A stretch of 14,555 nt of DNA from Bacillota bacterium (GCA_023398615.1 JAEWSD010000217.1:1-14555); one strand, 5' to 3'. Positions 6,367 through 14,112 are shown, numbered from the stretch's first letter. Notes: generated from the letters alone by a model not told the origin. Program-made: numbers and translations.

Positions 6367-6771
6367 CTACCTGCTTAATGCATTTTCCACCGCCTTAAGG
6401 ATAGCCTTACTGGTAGTGGTAGCTCCCGATACGACATCCACATCGATTTTCTGCTCCGCGATAATATTGTCAATTACCCCTTCCGCCGCTTTTGCATGCT
6501 CACTGTCCCTGCCATGCCGTACACTTATCTGTTCTATCCTGTGATCCTTCACCACAACTTCGGCATGGTAGGTGTAATGCCCGTAGGCGAACTCTCCCCG
6601 ATAGGTGCCGTCATCAATTACAGACAAATCTACATCATTGATTTGCATCTGCCTTACCTTTTCGTTATTCATTTCCGGTATGAATATCAGAAATACACAT
6701 GCCGTCACCAGGATAAACAGAATTGCTGCCGTGATAAGAATGACAATATTCCTTTTTTTCCATTTCTTCAT
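6367..6771 (-). CDS. Membrane-anchored FMN-binding domain protein
   Basis: A 134 aa protein: a basic N-terminus (KKWKKR), one membrane helix (about 8-31), then an FMN-binding domain outside the membrane. DGTYRGEFAYGHYTYHAEVVV is the usual start of this domain. D112-x-x-S115-G-A-T118 fits the Dxx(S/T)GA(T/S) motif in which the transferase ApbE attaches FMN to the last Thr, followed by TSKAILKAVENAL, the usual closing helix. Proteins of this type pass electrons outside the cytoplasmic membrane, as in Rnf, Nqr and extracellular electron transfer chains. No apbE or redox partner is in the window, so the partners must be elsewhere. GGAGG lies 7 nt before the ATG. A hairpin touches this ribosome site (see 6779-6818). 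Confidence 0.85.
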   Translation of the reverse strand: MKKWKKRNIVILITAAILFILVTACVFLIFIPEMNNEKVRQMQINDVDLSVIDDGTYRGEFAYGHYTYHAEVVVKDHRIEQISVRHGRDSEHAKAAEGVIDNIIAEQKIDVDVVSGATTTSKAILKAVENALSR

Positions 6772-6778
6772 TGATAAT

Positions 6779-6818
6779 CCTCCTGCTATGTTTGTGTAAA
6801 TACATATAACACAGCAGG
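6779..6818 (-). promoter_or_regulatory. Inverted repeat touching the ribosome site of the FMN-binding gene
   Basis: In the minus-strand RNA, CCUGCUGUGU (6818-6809) can pair with ACAUAGCAGG (6791-6782), ten pairs including one G-U. The 3' arm includes the first three bases of the Shine-Dalgarno AGGAGG (6784-6779). If the transcript includes both arms, the hairpin could limit ribosome access. A weak promoter TTGTGT-N16-TATGTA overlaps this region and would start transcription inside the loop; in that case the repeat would be an operator instead. Confidence 0.4.
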
Positions 6819-6877
6819 TTTAACACAAAATCCGTTATAATGCCATCGGGAAAACGGCTGATCCGCTTGTAAAGCCC

Positions 6878-6893
6878 TCATACTTTCGTATGA
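6878..6893 (-). terminator. Weak hairpin after the chemoreceptor-like gene
   Basis: TCATAC and GTATGA (6878-6883, 6888-6893) pair around a GAAA tetraloop on the minus strand, 6 bp past the stop codon. What follows, GGGCTTTAC, is a poor T-tract. It may be a weak terminator or only an mRNA-end hairpin; no better terminator is visible before the FMN-binding gene. Confidence 0.3.
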
Positions 6894-6899
6894 TTGTGC

Positions 6900-9050
6900 T
6901 TATTTGTCCGCATTTCTGATGTCGATCACTTCATTCCTGGTATAGTTGACTTCATCCATCCGAACATCCGCGGCAAGATAATTATATAAAGCAATGATCG
7001 GGTCATGACCCTGCCCGAACGGGTCCTGTCCCAAAGCGGCATATACAATTCCTTTGTTAATTAATTCAAGGATTTCAGGATCATAGTCAAAGCATACGAT
7101 TTTCGTCCTTCCGACACGTCCAAGCTCTTCTATCGCCCTTGCGGCTCCGGGTACGCCGCCGCTGGTTATAACAATTCCGTTAAGCTCAGGGAAGCGGTCC
7201 AGGACTTCCTTTACCTTGCCGTAAACCAGGATATTATCATCAACCGCCTCAACCTCGGCGACTATTTTTACCTTTCTCTTTCTTTTTAGTGCGGCTACCA
7301 CCTTATCCCTTCTGATTTTATTAATGGAATCTATAAGGTTTCCTCTGAAGATCGCCACCTCACCGCTGCCTCCCAGGCATTTTAAAGTCAGTTCCCCGCC
7401 CAAATCCGCATAAGCATTCACATCCGGGCCGAAGTAGGCAAGCCTTTTCACACCGGCAGGCAGATCACAGTTAAAGGCTACGACCGGGATATTCATACGG
7501 TTTGCTTTCTCAATATACGGTTCGATCCCTCCGATAAAGCCGGGAATAACGATACCGTCGCATCCGCCCTCCAGCTTCTCCGAAAATACAGCTTTGAATT
7601 TCTCGTTCTCCATCTGCTCAAGCCCCACATAGTCCACATCGGCATTCTTTGATTTTAACTCACTTTTTGCATATAAGGCTCCCTGTCTGACACTTTCCCA
7701 GAATGGGTGGTCAAGAGGAGATATCATAACGATCTTAAGGCTCCTTGCGCTTGACCCTTTTACGGGAACGACGGAGGTCTTATATTTTGACAGGAGAACA
7801 CCGATAGCGGACAGCATATTCTGCAAGGAAGCCGCCTGGTTCGATATTTCAACATTTCCTGCAAGCTCCTCCTCGGTTACCGCGGCGACATCCTGGGTAA
7901 TGGAGGAAATTTCATTCGATGCATCATAAAGCACCTTGCCCCTGTCACTGATTTCCTTCGTATTCTCATTAATCAGCAGGGAATCCTCATAAACCTTTCT
8001 CATGTCCGTGCTGAGAATATTTGCATTCCTGTTAATGGTATGGAAAGATTCCTTTACAGATTGGAATACTTCCTCACTCCGGTTGTAGCTATCCACACAT
8101 TCATCAATGCTTTCAATAACCTTTGCGTTACTGTCCGTAATACCGCTGATCTGTTCATTTATCTGTTCCACGCTGGCTAAGGTAGCCTGTGATAATTTAC
8201 TCATTTCCTGGGCTACCACCACAAAGCCCTTTCCCGCACTGCCTGCACGTGCGGCCTCAATGGATGAATTCAGCGACAGCAATTGAAGCTGCTCCGTTAT
8301 ATTAACAATCAGGCTGCTTATCTGGTCGATTTCTTTCAGGCGTGAATTCAGGGCGACAATAAAGCTGGAGGTGTCTCCCAGATTGCCGGATATACTTTTC
8401 ATTTGCTCATTATAGCTGTCCAGATGCTCAAGCCCTTCCAATGTCATGGTTACCGTGGTTTCTACAAATTTATCTATGTTAGCCAGACTGGTTGTTATAT
8501 TACCGATCCGGTTGCTTACTTCTTCGATCCGGTCTATGGTGTTCTGTACAATCTGCAGCTGTTCCTGCGCCTTCTCTGCCACTGCCGTCATGCTTGATGC
8601 GATCTGTTCGTTCCCTTTATAGCTCATATCTATGCTTCTGGTTACATTTTCAATTGAATCAGACAGTATAATTACGTTCCTTTTCGTGGACTCAATGAAA
8701 TTAAGGAGATTTGATTTCATATCGTTAAAGGCAACGGCAAGAGTTTCAAGCCCTTTCGTTTTATCTGCAAGTATATCGCTTATATTAAGCTTCCCTCCGG
8801 ACAGAATATGGGCATTCCCCTTAATTAATTCCAGGCCGGCGAAAAACCGTATCAAAATTACAAGCTGAATGCATGACAGTGCGGTTATGATGCCGAGGAA
8901 ATAAGGAAGGATGTGATTCAGACCGCCATATCCGGTTACATTAAGAATCAAGAGTATAACAGGAATAGAAAGAATAAAGATAGCCATTGTGAAAATAAGA
9001 GTTTTTGAAGCGTTTCGGTTCTTCCGTGTACCAGCGTTTTGTTCATTCAT
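6900..9050 (-). CDS. Chemoreceptor-like protein: 2 TM + MCP signalling domain + C-terminal sugar-binding domain
   Basis: A 716 aa protein. A basic N-terminus (RKNRNASK) precedes two membrane helices, about 17-39 and 47-67, joined by only about seven residues. A linker leads to a long helical region (about 120-425) with the chemoreceptor hairpin tip: EIDQISSLIVNITEQLQLLS then LNSSIEAARAGSAGKGFVVVA (240-280), where E265 and R268 match the contact residues for CheA/CheW. Residues 437-716 are a complete type I periplasmic-binding domain (ribose-binding-like), starting LKIVMISPLDHPFWESVRQG and holding CDGIVIPGF, IPVVAFNCDLP and VCFDYDPEILELI. By the positive-inside rule both ends are cytoplasmic, so this sugar-binding domain should face the cytoplasm. 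The ATG at 9050 has GGGAG about 8 nt upstream; an ATG at 9074 and the earlier open frame lack one. It follows the sugar ABC operon but has its own promoter. Domain calls are firm; topology and role are inference. Confidence 0.85.
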   Translation of the reverse strand: MNEQNAGTRKNRNASKTLIFTMAIFILSIPVILLILNVTGYGGLNHILPYFLGIITALSCIQLVILIRFFAGLELIKGNAHILSGGKLNISDILADKTKGLETLAVAFNDMKSNLLNFIESTKRNVIILSDSIENVTRSIDMSYKGNEQIASSMTAVAEKAQEQLQIVQNTIDRIEEVSNRIGNITTSLANIDKFVETTVTMTLEGLEHLDSYNEQMKSISGNLGDTSSFIVALNSRLKEIDQISSLIVNITEQLQLLSLNSSIEAARAGSAGKGFVVVAQEMSKLSQATLASVEQINEQISGITDSNAKVIESIDECVDSYNRSEEVFQSVKESFHTINRNANILSTDMRKVYEDSLLINENTKEISDRGKVLYDASNEISSITQDVAAVTEEELAGNVEISNQAASLQNMLSAIGVLLSKYKTSVVPVKGSSARSLKIVMISPLDHPFWESVRQGALYAKSELKSKNADVDYVGLEQMENEKFKAVFSEKLEGGCDGIVIPGFIGGIEPYIEKANRMNIPVVAFNCDLPAGVKRLAYFGPDVNAYADLGGELTLKCLGGSGEVAIFRGNLIDSINKIRRDKVVAALKRKRKVKIVAEVEAVDDNILVYGKVKEVLDRFPELNGIVITSGGVPGAARAIEELGRVGRTKIVCFDYDPEILELINKGIVYAALGQDPFGQGHDPIIALYNYLAADVRMDEVNYTRNEVIDIRNADK

Positions 9051-9124
9051 GATTTTGTCTCCCTGCCCTTTCATTTGTGTTGTCATTAAATAGAATAAAC
9101 TGCAAGTTCTGCTATACAATACAA

Positions 9125-9153
9125 ATAATACCATAAAATCACATAATAATCAA
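9125..9153 (-). promoter_or_regulatory. Promoter of the chemoreceptor-like gene
   Basis: On the minus strand, -35 TTGATT (9153-9148), a 17 bp spacer and -10 TATTAT (9130-9125). The start site would be near 9118, about 65 nt before the ATG. It is a sigma-A type promoter; I see no sigma-28 motility promoter. Confidence 0.6.
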
Positions 9154-9186
9154 TTAAATTACATAATTCATCAAAAGCATATCAAC

Positions 9187-9282
9187 GGAAAAGCCTGTAG
9201 TGCCAGGGCACATTTCTCCTTCCGCAACAGTCTTATCCGAACTGTCCGACAGGGAAATGTATCCCACACTACAGGCTTTTCC
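9187..9282. terminator. Large nested hairpin at the end of the sugar operon
   Basis: Sixteen perfect pairs close the structure (9187-9202 with 9267-9282; GGAAAAGCCTGTAGTG and its inverse). Inside, GGG/CCC and a 7 bp helix ACATTTC/GAAATGT stack on it, and ACAGT/ACTGT can close an inner loop. The 3' arm of the outer stem carries CTTTT on either strand, as in bidirectional terminators, but no longer T-tract follows. It lies 40 bp past the dehydrogenase stop and before the next promoter, so a terminator or 3' end stabiliser is the simplest role. Confidence 0.6.
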
Positions 9283-9321
9283 TATAAATTATTTATCTAT
9301 ATCAATTGATTTCGAATATTC

Positions 9322-10362
9322 CTATTTGATCCTGATTACCGCTTTTACTACATCCTTTGCATTGTTTACCACAAAGTCAAACGCTTCCTTTGTATTTTCA
9401 AAGTCAAACTCATGGCTTACAATATCCTTTACATTTATTGCACCACTTGCTATCGCATTGATGGCGACCGGGTACAGGTTCCTGTAACGGAATATCGTCT
9501 TTAACTCGCCTTCCTTACTCATTAACTTCATAAAGTTAAATTCCGTCTCATCCTTCGGCGTCATACCGACCAAAACGATCGTACCGCCGCGTTTCACAAC
9601 ATCAGCGGTCTGTTTTACCGTTATTTCGGCGCCTGCCGTATCGATTACCACATGAGCGCCCTGTCCGTCCGTAATCTCATCAATCCTTGCCAGAACAGCT
9701 TCCTCCCTGGCATTAATAATATGAGTCGCGCCAAGCCTTTTTGCGGTTTCAAGCCGGTTCTGCAGGACATCTACCAGTATAATTTTTGCTGCCCCTCTTG
9801 CTTTTGCGGAAAGAAGGGTAACAAGACCGATACAGCCGGTTCCAAAGATCACCACGGTATCGCCCAGCTTCACATTCCCTTTGCCCGTAGCATGAAGTCC
9901 GACGGCAAGCGGTTCCACAAGGGCACCTTCGAGATTCGAAACATTCTCCGGCAGTTTAAAGCACATATCCTCCGGATGTGAGACATAATTCGCCAATACT
10001 CCGTGGTAAGGCGGCGTCGCAAAGAATTCCACATCCGGGCACAGATTATACAACCCCGACTTGCAGAACTCACATTTACCGCAGGTTTTACCGGGTTCCA
10101 GCGCCACTCTGTCGCCTACCGCAAGGTTCTTAACCTCGCTGCCTACCCGGACCACCTCACCTGCACATTCATGTCCCAGTATGAAATCACCGTCTACAAC
10201 GAAATCGCCGATCCTGCCATGCTGATAGTAATGTACGTCCGAGCCGCAGATTCCGACAACATCGACCTTTACCAATACATCTTTATCCTTTAACACCGGC
10301 ATATCGATATCCTTCCAGATCATATCACCTGTCCCGTGCATAAATATCGCTTTATTATTCAT
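9322..10362 (-). CDS. Zinc-dependent polyol dehydrogenase (sorbitol/xylitol dehydrogenase-like, MDR family)
   Basis: A 346 aa medium-chain dehydrogenase, which oxidises a polyol to a ketose with NAD. The catalytic zinc site is C39 (ICGSD), H64-E65 (LGHE) and E150 (VEPLAVG). The structural zinc site is complete: C94, C97, C100, C108. The coenzyme fold has GTGCIG at 174-179 and D198 at the end of the second strand, which favours NAD. HYYQHGRIGDFVVDGDFILG and FFATPPYHGVLANYV are typical of the sorbitol/xylitol dehydrogenase branch rather than alcohol or threonine dehydrogenase. AAGGAGG lies about 10 nt before the ATG. It follows the binding-protein gene in the ABC operon, implying that it acts on the imported compound. 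Exact polyol is not decided by the sequence. Confidence 0.87.
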   Translation of the reverse strand: MNNKAIFMHGTGDMIWKDIDMPVLKDKDVLVKVDVVGICGSDVHYYQHGRIGDFVVDGDFILGHECAGEVVRVGSEVKNLAVGDRVALEPGKTCGKCEFCKSGLYNLCPDVEFFATPPYHGVLANYVSHPEDMCFKLPENVSNLEGALVEPLAVGLHATGKGNVKLGDTVVIFGTGCIGLVTLLSAKARGAAKIILVDVLQNRLETAKRLGATHIINAREEAVLARIDEITDGQGAHVVIDTAGAEITVKQTADVVKRGGTIVLVGMTPKDETEFNFMKLMSKEGELKTIFRYRNLYPVAINAIASGAINVKDIVSHEFDFENTKEAFDFVVNNAKDVVKAVIRIK

Positions 10363-10383
10363 ACAATATATACCTCCTTAATA

Positions 10384-10456
10384 CGGGGCTGCTGCAGATT
10401 CCTGTTTTAACCGCACCGGAATCACTTTGCAGCAGCACCCGCTTTTCTTTTTTTTT
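10384..10456 (+). terminator. Intercistronic hairpin with a T-run on the plus strand
   Basis: Bases 10384-10396 pair with 10428-10441 (13 pairs, one bulged A), and GATTCC (10397-10402) pairs with GGAATC (10418-10423); the loop is 15 nt. On the plus strand a GCTTTTC and nine T follow, which is an excellent intrinsic terminator, yet all genes here are on the minus strand. On that strand the hairpin follows an A-run and is not followed by T. It lies between the binding-protein and dehydrogenase genes, so it can both stop antisense transcription and cap the 3' end of processed binding-protein mRNA. Confidence 0.75.
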
Positions 10457-10480
10457 GTAAGAGCCTGTTAATCGGCCATC

Positions 10481-11494
10481 TTACTTTATGGCACCTGATT
10501 TTTTGTGCATTTCAATATACTGATCTACATTGTCTTTCGTAATAAGGGGACAATCAATATCAATGTCTATCTGTGTTTCCTCACCGGTTAACAGCTTATT
10601 GGAGGTATCGAGAAGAGCCGTCGCAAGGTCGTAAGCGCTCTGCAGGCTGGTTGAAGTCATTAAGCCGTCTTTAATTAAGAGACATGCTTCTGCGGTACCG
10701 TCAACACCGTATGCTAAGATATTATCGAATTTCGGATCATCCTTAACAACTTCCAATGCACCGGCTGCCATATTATCGTTCATGGCAATGATCGCGTCAA
10801 TCTTATCATTTGCCTGTACCCAGGTTTCCATGTAGTTCATTGCTTCGTCCTTATTCCAGTTTGCAATTTCCTGGCCTACGATTTTAACATCCGGTCTCTT
10901 TGCAAAGAACTCCTTCTCCCAGCTCTGCTGTCTCTGATCGGCATGGAAGTTTCCGGGAGGTCCCAACAATACAACTACGTTTGCATTCTGAGGAATCTGC
11001 TCCACTGCTAAGTCCGCATTCACCTTTGCCTGCAAATACGGATCGGCGTCAACCGAAGAGGCACCTTCGATACCGCTGATACGTGCGTTGGTGGTAATCG
11101 TAACAATACCTGCCTGTACCGCTTTCTCTACATAAGGTCTCTGAGCCTCGCCGTTGTTAGGCTGTACGATAATTGCATCGTATTTGTTGGTGATTGCATT
11201 CTCTATCAGAGAATTCTCCGTATCGTCGGAAGCCTGTCCGTCAAATACGTCCAGTTTTATATTCGGGTATTTTGCCGCTTCTTCCACTACCGCATTTGCC
11301 AGCCATGCCGCAAAGGAATCTGCCTGTGCTCTTGCAATATAGGCAATCCTGAAATTTTTCTCCCCTTCGGCAGGTGCCCCGGTTGCCGAAGTATTATCCT
11401 TTGTCTGGTTTCCGTCCGCGGTCGCGGCCGGCTTTGTCGCACAGCCTGTAAACAGTAACGCTACCGTCATTGCTAAAGCTAATATCTTTTTCAT
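10481..11494 (-). CDS. Sugar ABC transporter substrate-binding lipoprotein (RbsB-like)
   Basis: A 337 aa binding protein that captures the sugar outside the cell and delivers it to the permease. The lipoprotein signal MKKILALAMTVALLFTGC has the lipobox LFTG-C18; the mature cysteine is lipid-anchored and followed by a low-complexity linker rich in A, T, G and N (to about 45). From about 47 (FRIAYIARAQADSFAAWLAN) it is a type I binding protein of the ribose/galactose cluster, with YDAIIVQPNNGEAQ, DAIIAMNDNMAAGALEVV and ILAYGVDGTAE as the usual strands of both lobes. AGGAGGA lies about 6 nt before the ATG. It is third in the operon, 65 bp after the permease, matching the A-C-B gene order of ribose operons. 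Substrate is probably a polyol or pentose, judged only from the dehydrogenase neighbour. Confidence 0.9.
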   Translation of the reverse strand: MKKILALAMTVALLFTGCATKPAATADGNQTKDNTSATGAPAEGEKNFRIAYIARAQADSFAAWLANAVVEEAAKYPNIKLDVFDGQASDDTENSLIENAITNKYDAIIVQPNNGEAQRPYVEKAVQAGIVTITTNARISGIEGASSVDADPYLQAKVNADLAVEQIPQNANVVVLLGPPGNFHADQRQQSWEKEFFAKRPDVKIVGQEIANWNKDEAMNYMETWVQANDKIDAIIAMNDNMAAGALEVVKDDPKFDNILAYGVDGTAEACLLIKDGLMTSTSLQSAYDLATALLDTSNKLLTGEETQIDIDIDCPLITKDNVDQYIEMHKKSGAIK

Positions 11495-11559
11495 AATCTT
11501 CCTCCTGATAATTTTTTATTCTAAATAGGGTTACCCGCTATTGTAGACGTAATAAGTGA

Positions 11560-12525
11560 TTAATATTTTCTTCTCTTGGTCTTTGCCCAGATGTCATAAA
11601 TAACCGCTAATGCAATGATCGCACCTCTGACGATCTGCTGAAGATAGGAATTGACACCTACCAAAACCATGATGTTATCCAGGAAACCTACGATAAAGGC
11701 TCCGGCCAAGGTTCCGGAAGCAGTTCCGATACCTCCGGTAAAGCTTGTCCCGCCGATGACCGCCGCGGTAAGAGCTTTAAACTCATAGTTTATGGCACCG
11801 TTCGGCATACCGCCGTTAACACGGGACATAAACAGTACTCCGGCGATTCCGACCAATATACCGTTGATGATAAAGGCCCTCATTTTGATCCGGTTTACAT
11901 TGATTCCGGAAGCATTTGCAGCCTCCTCATTTCCCCCGATGGCATAGATGGAACGGCCGAACACGGTATGCCTTAACAGATACCAGGTGATGATAAGCGC
12001 TCCTACCAGGAAAAGCATGGGGGTCGGAATTCCGAATATCTTACCCTGACCGAATTTCACATAATCGCCGATCTGGTAAATATTCTGCCCGTTGGTGTAA
12101 AGAAGCGCCGCTCCCCTTGCCATAGCCATCATGGCCAGGGTCGCAATGAACGGGGGAGTCTTATATTTGGTTATCATCAGGCCGTTCAGTACGTTACAGC
12201 CGACACCGACCAGCACCGCAACGATAAAAGCTATCGTAAGGGAACCCGTCTGGGTATAGGATGAAATGGAAAGTACGCCCGCAAGTGCGAGAACGGAAGC
12301 CGAGGACAGGTCCAGCATACCGGATATAATAAGGATAGTCTGTCCGAATGCCAGGATCGTTCCGACCGATATCTGAGTGGAAATATTCTGCAGGTTTTCC
12401 ACCGATACAAAGTTCTTATTGGCCAGCCAGCAGAAAATGAATAAGGCGACCAGTACAAAGTAGATACTGTATTTGCTTTTGATATTCGAAAGCATTTTGC
12501 TTTTTTTCATGGTATTCGTATTCAA
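11560..12525 (-). CDS. Sugar ABC transporter permease (RbsC-like)
   Basis: A 321 aa membrane protein of the ribose/xylose/AraH permease family, forming the channel as a dimer. About eight to ten hydrophobic segments are visible. The family motifs present are ISGMLDLSSASVLALAGV in the first half, AIGGNEEAANASGINVNR (the cytoplasmic coupling loop that docks on the ATPase) and LTAAVIGGTSFTGGIGT near the end. The start is a TTG at 12525: GGAGG lies 8 nt before it, and it follows the ATPase stop (TAA, 12528-12526) with no gap. The first ATG, at 12510, is 23 nt from that ribosome site and so is less likely. Tight spacing means translation is coupled with the ATPase. Confidence 0.9.
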   Translation of the reverse strand: MNTNTMKKSKMLSNIKSKYSIYFVLVALFIFCWLANKNFVSVENLQNISTQISVGTILAFGQTILIISGMLDLSSASVLALAGVLSISSYTQTGSLTIAFIVAVLVGVGCNVLNGLMITKYKTPPFIATLAMMAMARGAALLYTNGQNIYQIGDYVKFGQGKIFGIPTPMLFLVGALIITWYLLRHTVFGRSIYAIGGNEEAANASGINVNRIKMRAFIINGILVGIAGVLFMSRVNGGMPNGAINYEFKALTAAVIGGTSFTGGIGTASGTLAGAFIVGFLDNIMVLVGVNSYLQQIVRGAIIALAVIYDIWAKTKRRKY

Positions 12526-14037
12526 TTATTTCGCCTCCTTTTGATTTTTCGTACCCGTAGCATATTCCATTATGCTTTCCTGAGAGAATTCAGAACGGGT
12601 CAGCATTCCGGTAACCTTACCCTTTGCCATGACATAGATCCTGTCGCACATTCCGATAAGCTCCGGCAATTCTGAGGAAACCATGATAAGTGCCTTATTT
12701 TGTCTGGCTAACTCCGTCATAAGTTTATAAATTTCATATTTGGCACCGACATCGATGCCGCGGGTCGGCTCGTCTACAATCAAGATATCCGGATTCGTAA
12801 CCATCCACTTGGCCAGTATGACCTTTTGCTGGTTCCCGCCGCTTAAGGACTCGATCCTTGTCTCATAATCCGGTGTCTTTACGTTCATCTTCCCGCAGAA
12901 TTCGGCAACCGCCCTGTTTTCTGCTTCGGCATGAAGCCTGCCGCCATATATGAACTTATTCAGACTTGCCAGGGATACATTTTCCCTTATACTGCGGACC
13001 GGTATGATACCAAACCTGCGCCTGTCCTCCGAAAGCATGACCATCTTTTTATTAATGCTGTTTCTGACATTCCTGATATGTGTCTTTTCATCCTTAATAA
13101 AGATTTCACCGGAGTCATACGGGTCAAGTCCGAATAAGGCTCTCATGACCTCTGTTCTGCCCGCACCCATAAGCCCTGCAAAACCGACAATTTCACCCTC
13201 CCGGGCAGAAAAGCTTACGTCTTCGAATCCTCCCTTTTGGGTCAGACTGTTTACTCTTAGTATCTCTTTGCCAAGCTTGATCTCCTCCTTCGGGAAATTG
13301 TTCTCAAGCTTTCTTCCGACCATCTGCGAGATTACAGTTTCCAGGGTATATTCCCCTATCGGCCTTGAATCAACCACACAGCCGTCCCGGAATACCGTAA
13401 TTTCGTCGGCAATTTTAAAAATCTCATCCATCTTATGAGAGATATAAATGATGCAGGCGCCTCTGCTTTTCAGCTCATTGATTTTTTTAAACAAGACCTC
13501 TACTTCCTTATTCGTGATTGCCGAAGTAGGCTCGTCCATGATGATAATATCCGAGTTGTATGAGATAGCCTTCAATATCTCAAGCATCTGGATATCCGAA
13601 ACCGTCAGATCCTTCAGCTTTGTTTCCGGATCATAGCCCAGATTCTCTTTTTTCAGGAGCTCGGCCGTTTTTTTTCTGATCTCTTTCCAGGCAATTTTCC
13701 CGTATCTGTCTCTGGGCCAGTTTCCGACAAAGAGGCTTTCTTCAATCGTCATCTCCGGCATATAGTTCAATTCCTGAAATATCATAGAAATACCGAGGCT
13801 TCTTGCCTGAATCGGGCTTTTTATTTCGACAGGCTTTTCATCGATGAGAATTTCACCGGAATCCTGTTTGTAAATACCATTGATGACCTTCATTAATGTG
13901 GATTTACCCGCTCCGTTTTCCCCGCAAAGCACATGAACCGTTCCTTTTCTTACCGTAAAATTAACCTTATTCAATGCCTTAACTCCCGGAAAGGATTTAT
14001 CAATATCAGATACTCTTAATTTGATATCCGTGCTCAA
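12526..14037 (-). CDS. Sugar ABC transporter ATPase, two tandem domains (RbsA/MglA/XylG-like)
   Basis: A 503 aa cytoplasmic ATPase that powers sugar import. First domain: Walker A GENGAGKST (39-47), Q-loop Q88, a degenerate signature LTVSDIQ (144-150), Walker B IIIMDEPTS (D168, E169) and ISHKMDE. Second domain: degenerate Walker A GLMGAGRTE, full signature LSGGNQ from 398 and Walker B ILIVDEPTRG (D422, E423). This one-sided degeneracy is normal for sugar ATPases with fused halves. No ATG exists before the Walker A. The TTG at 14037 has AGGAAGGAG (14055-14047) 9 nt upstream and gives the normal family length; the TTG at 14097 has no ribosome site. First gene of the operon, with the permease immediately after. 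No strong promoter with both boxes is visible upstream, which suggests control by an activator. Confidence 0.9.
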   Translation of the reverse strand: MSTDIKLRVSDIDKSFPGVKALNKVNFTVRKGTVHVLCGENGAGKSTLMKVINGIYKQDSGEILIDEKPVEIKSPIQARSLGISMIFQELNYMPEMTIEESLFVGNWPRDRYGKIAWKEIRKKTAELLKKENLGYDPETKLKDLTVSDIQMLEILKAISYNSDIIIMDEPTSAITNKEVEVLFKKINELKSRGACIIYISHKMDEIFKIADEITVFRDGCVVDSRPIGEYTLETVISQMVGRKLENNFPKEEIKLGKEILRVNSLTQKGGFEDVSFSAREGEIVGFAGLMGAGRTEVMRALFGLDPYDSGEIFIKDEKTHIRNVRNSINKKMVMLSEDRRRFGIIPVRSIRENVSLASLNKFIYGGRLHAEAENRAVAEFCGKMNVKTPDYETRIESLSGGNQQKVILAKWMVTNPDILIVDEPTRGIDVGAKYEIYKLMTELARQNKALIMVSSELPELIGMCDRIYVMAKGKVTGMLTRSEFSQESIMEYATGTKNQKEAK

Positions 14038-14112
14038 TCTTCCACTCTCCTTCCTCTGATCCCGGTCAAAGTGACCGAATCCCTTTCTGTAAAACAATAA
14101 TAAACTAAAATA

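Noticed and set aside
9074..9134. Longer N-terminus for the chemoreceptor-like protein starting at 9134 or 9074
   Set aside because: Neither start has a Shine-Dalgarno; the ATG at 9050 has GGGAG at good spacing.
9187..9282. Second MITE copy
   Set aside because: It is strongly palindromic, but its ends do not match the element at 935-1137 and no flanking direct repeat is visible.
12950..13438. 162 aa plus-strand frame opposite the ABC ATPase
   Set aside because: It is antisense to the conserved middle of the ATPase, and its Ser/Leu-rich composition is what the complement of that coding sequence gives.
12967..13640. Degenerate ABC signature LTVSDIQ and second-domain Walker A as signs of a broken ATPase
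   Set aside because: One-sided degeneracy is known for fused sugar ATPases of the RbsA/MglA/XylG type, and all other motifs are intact.
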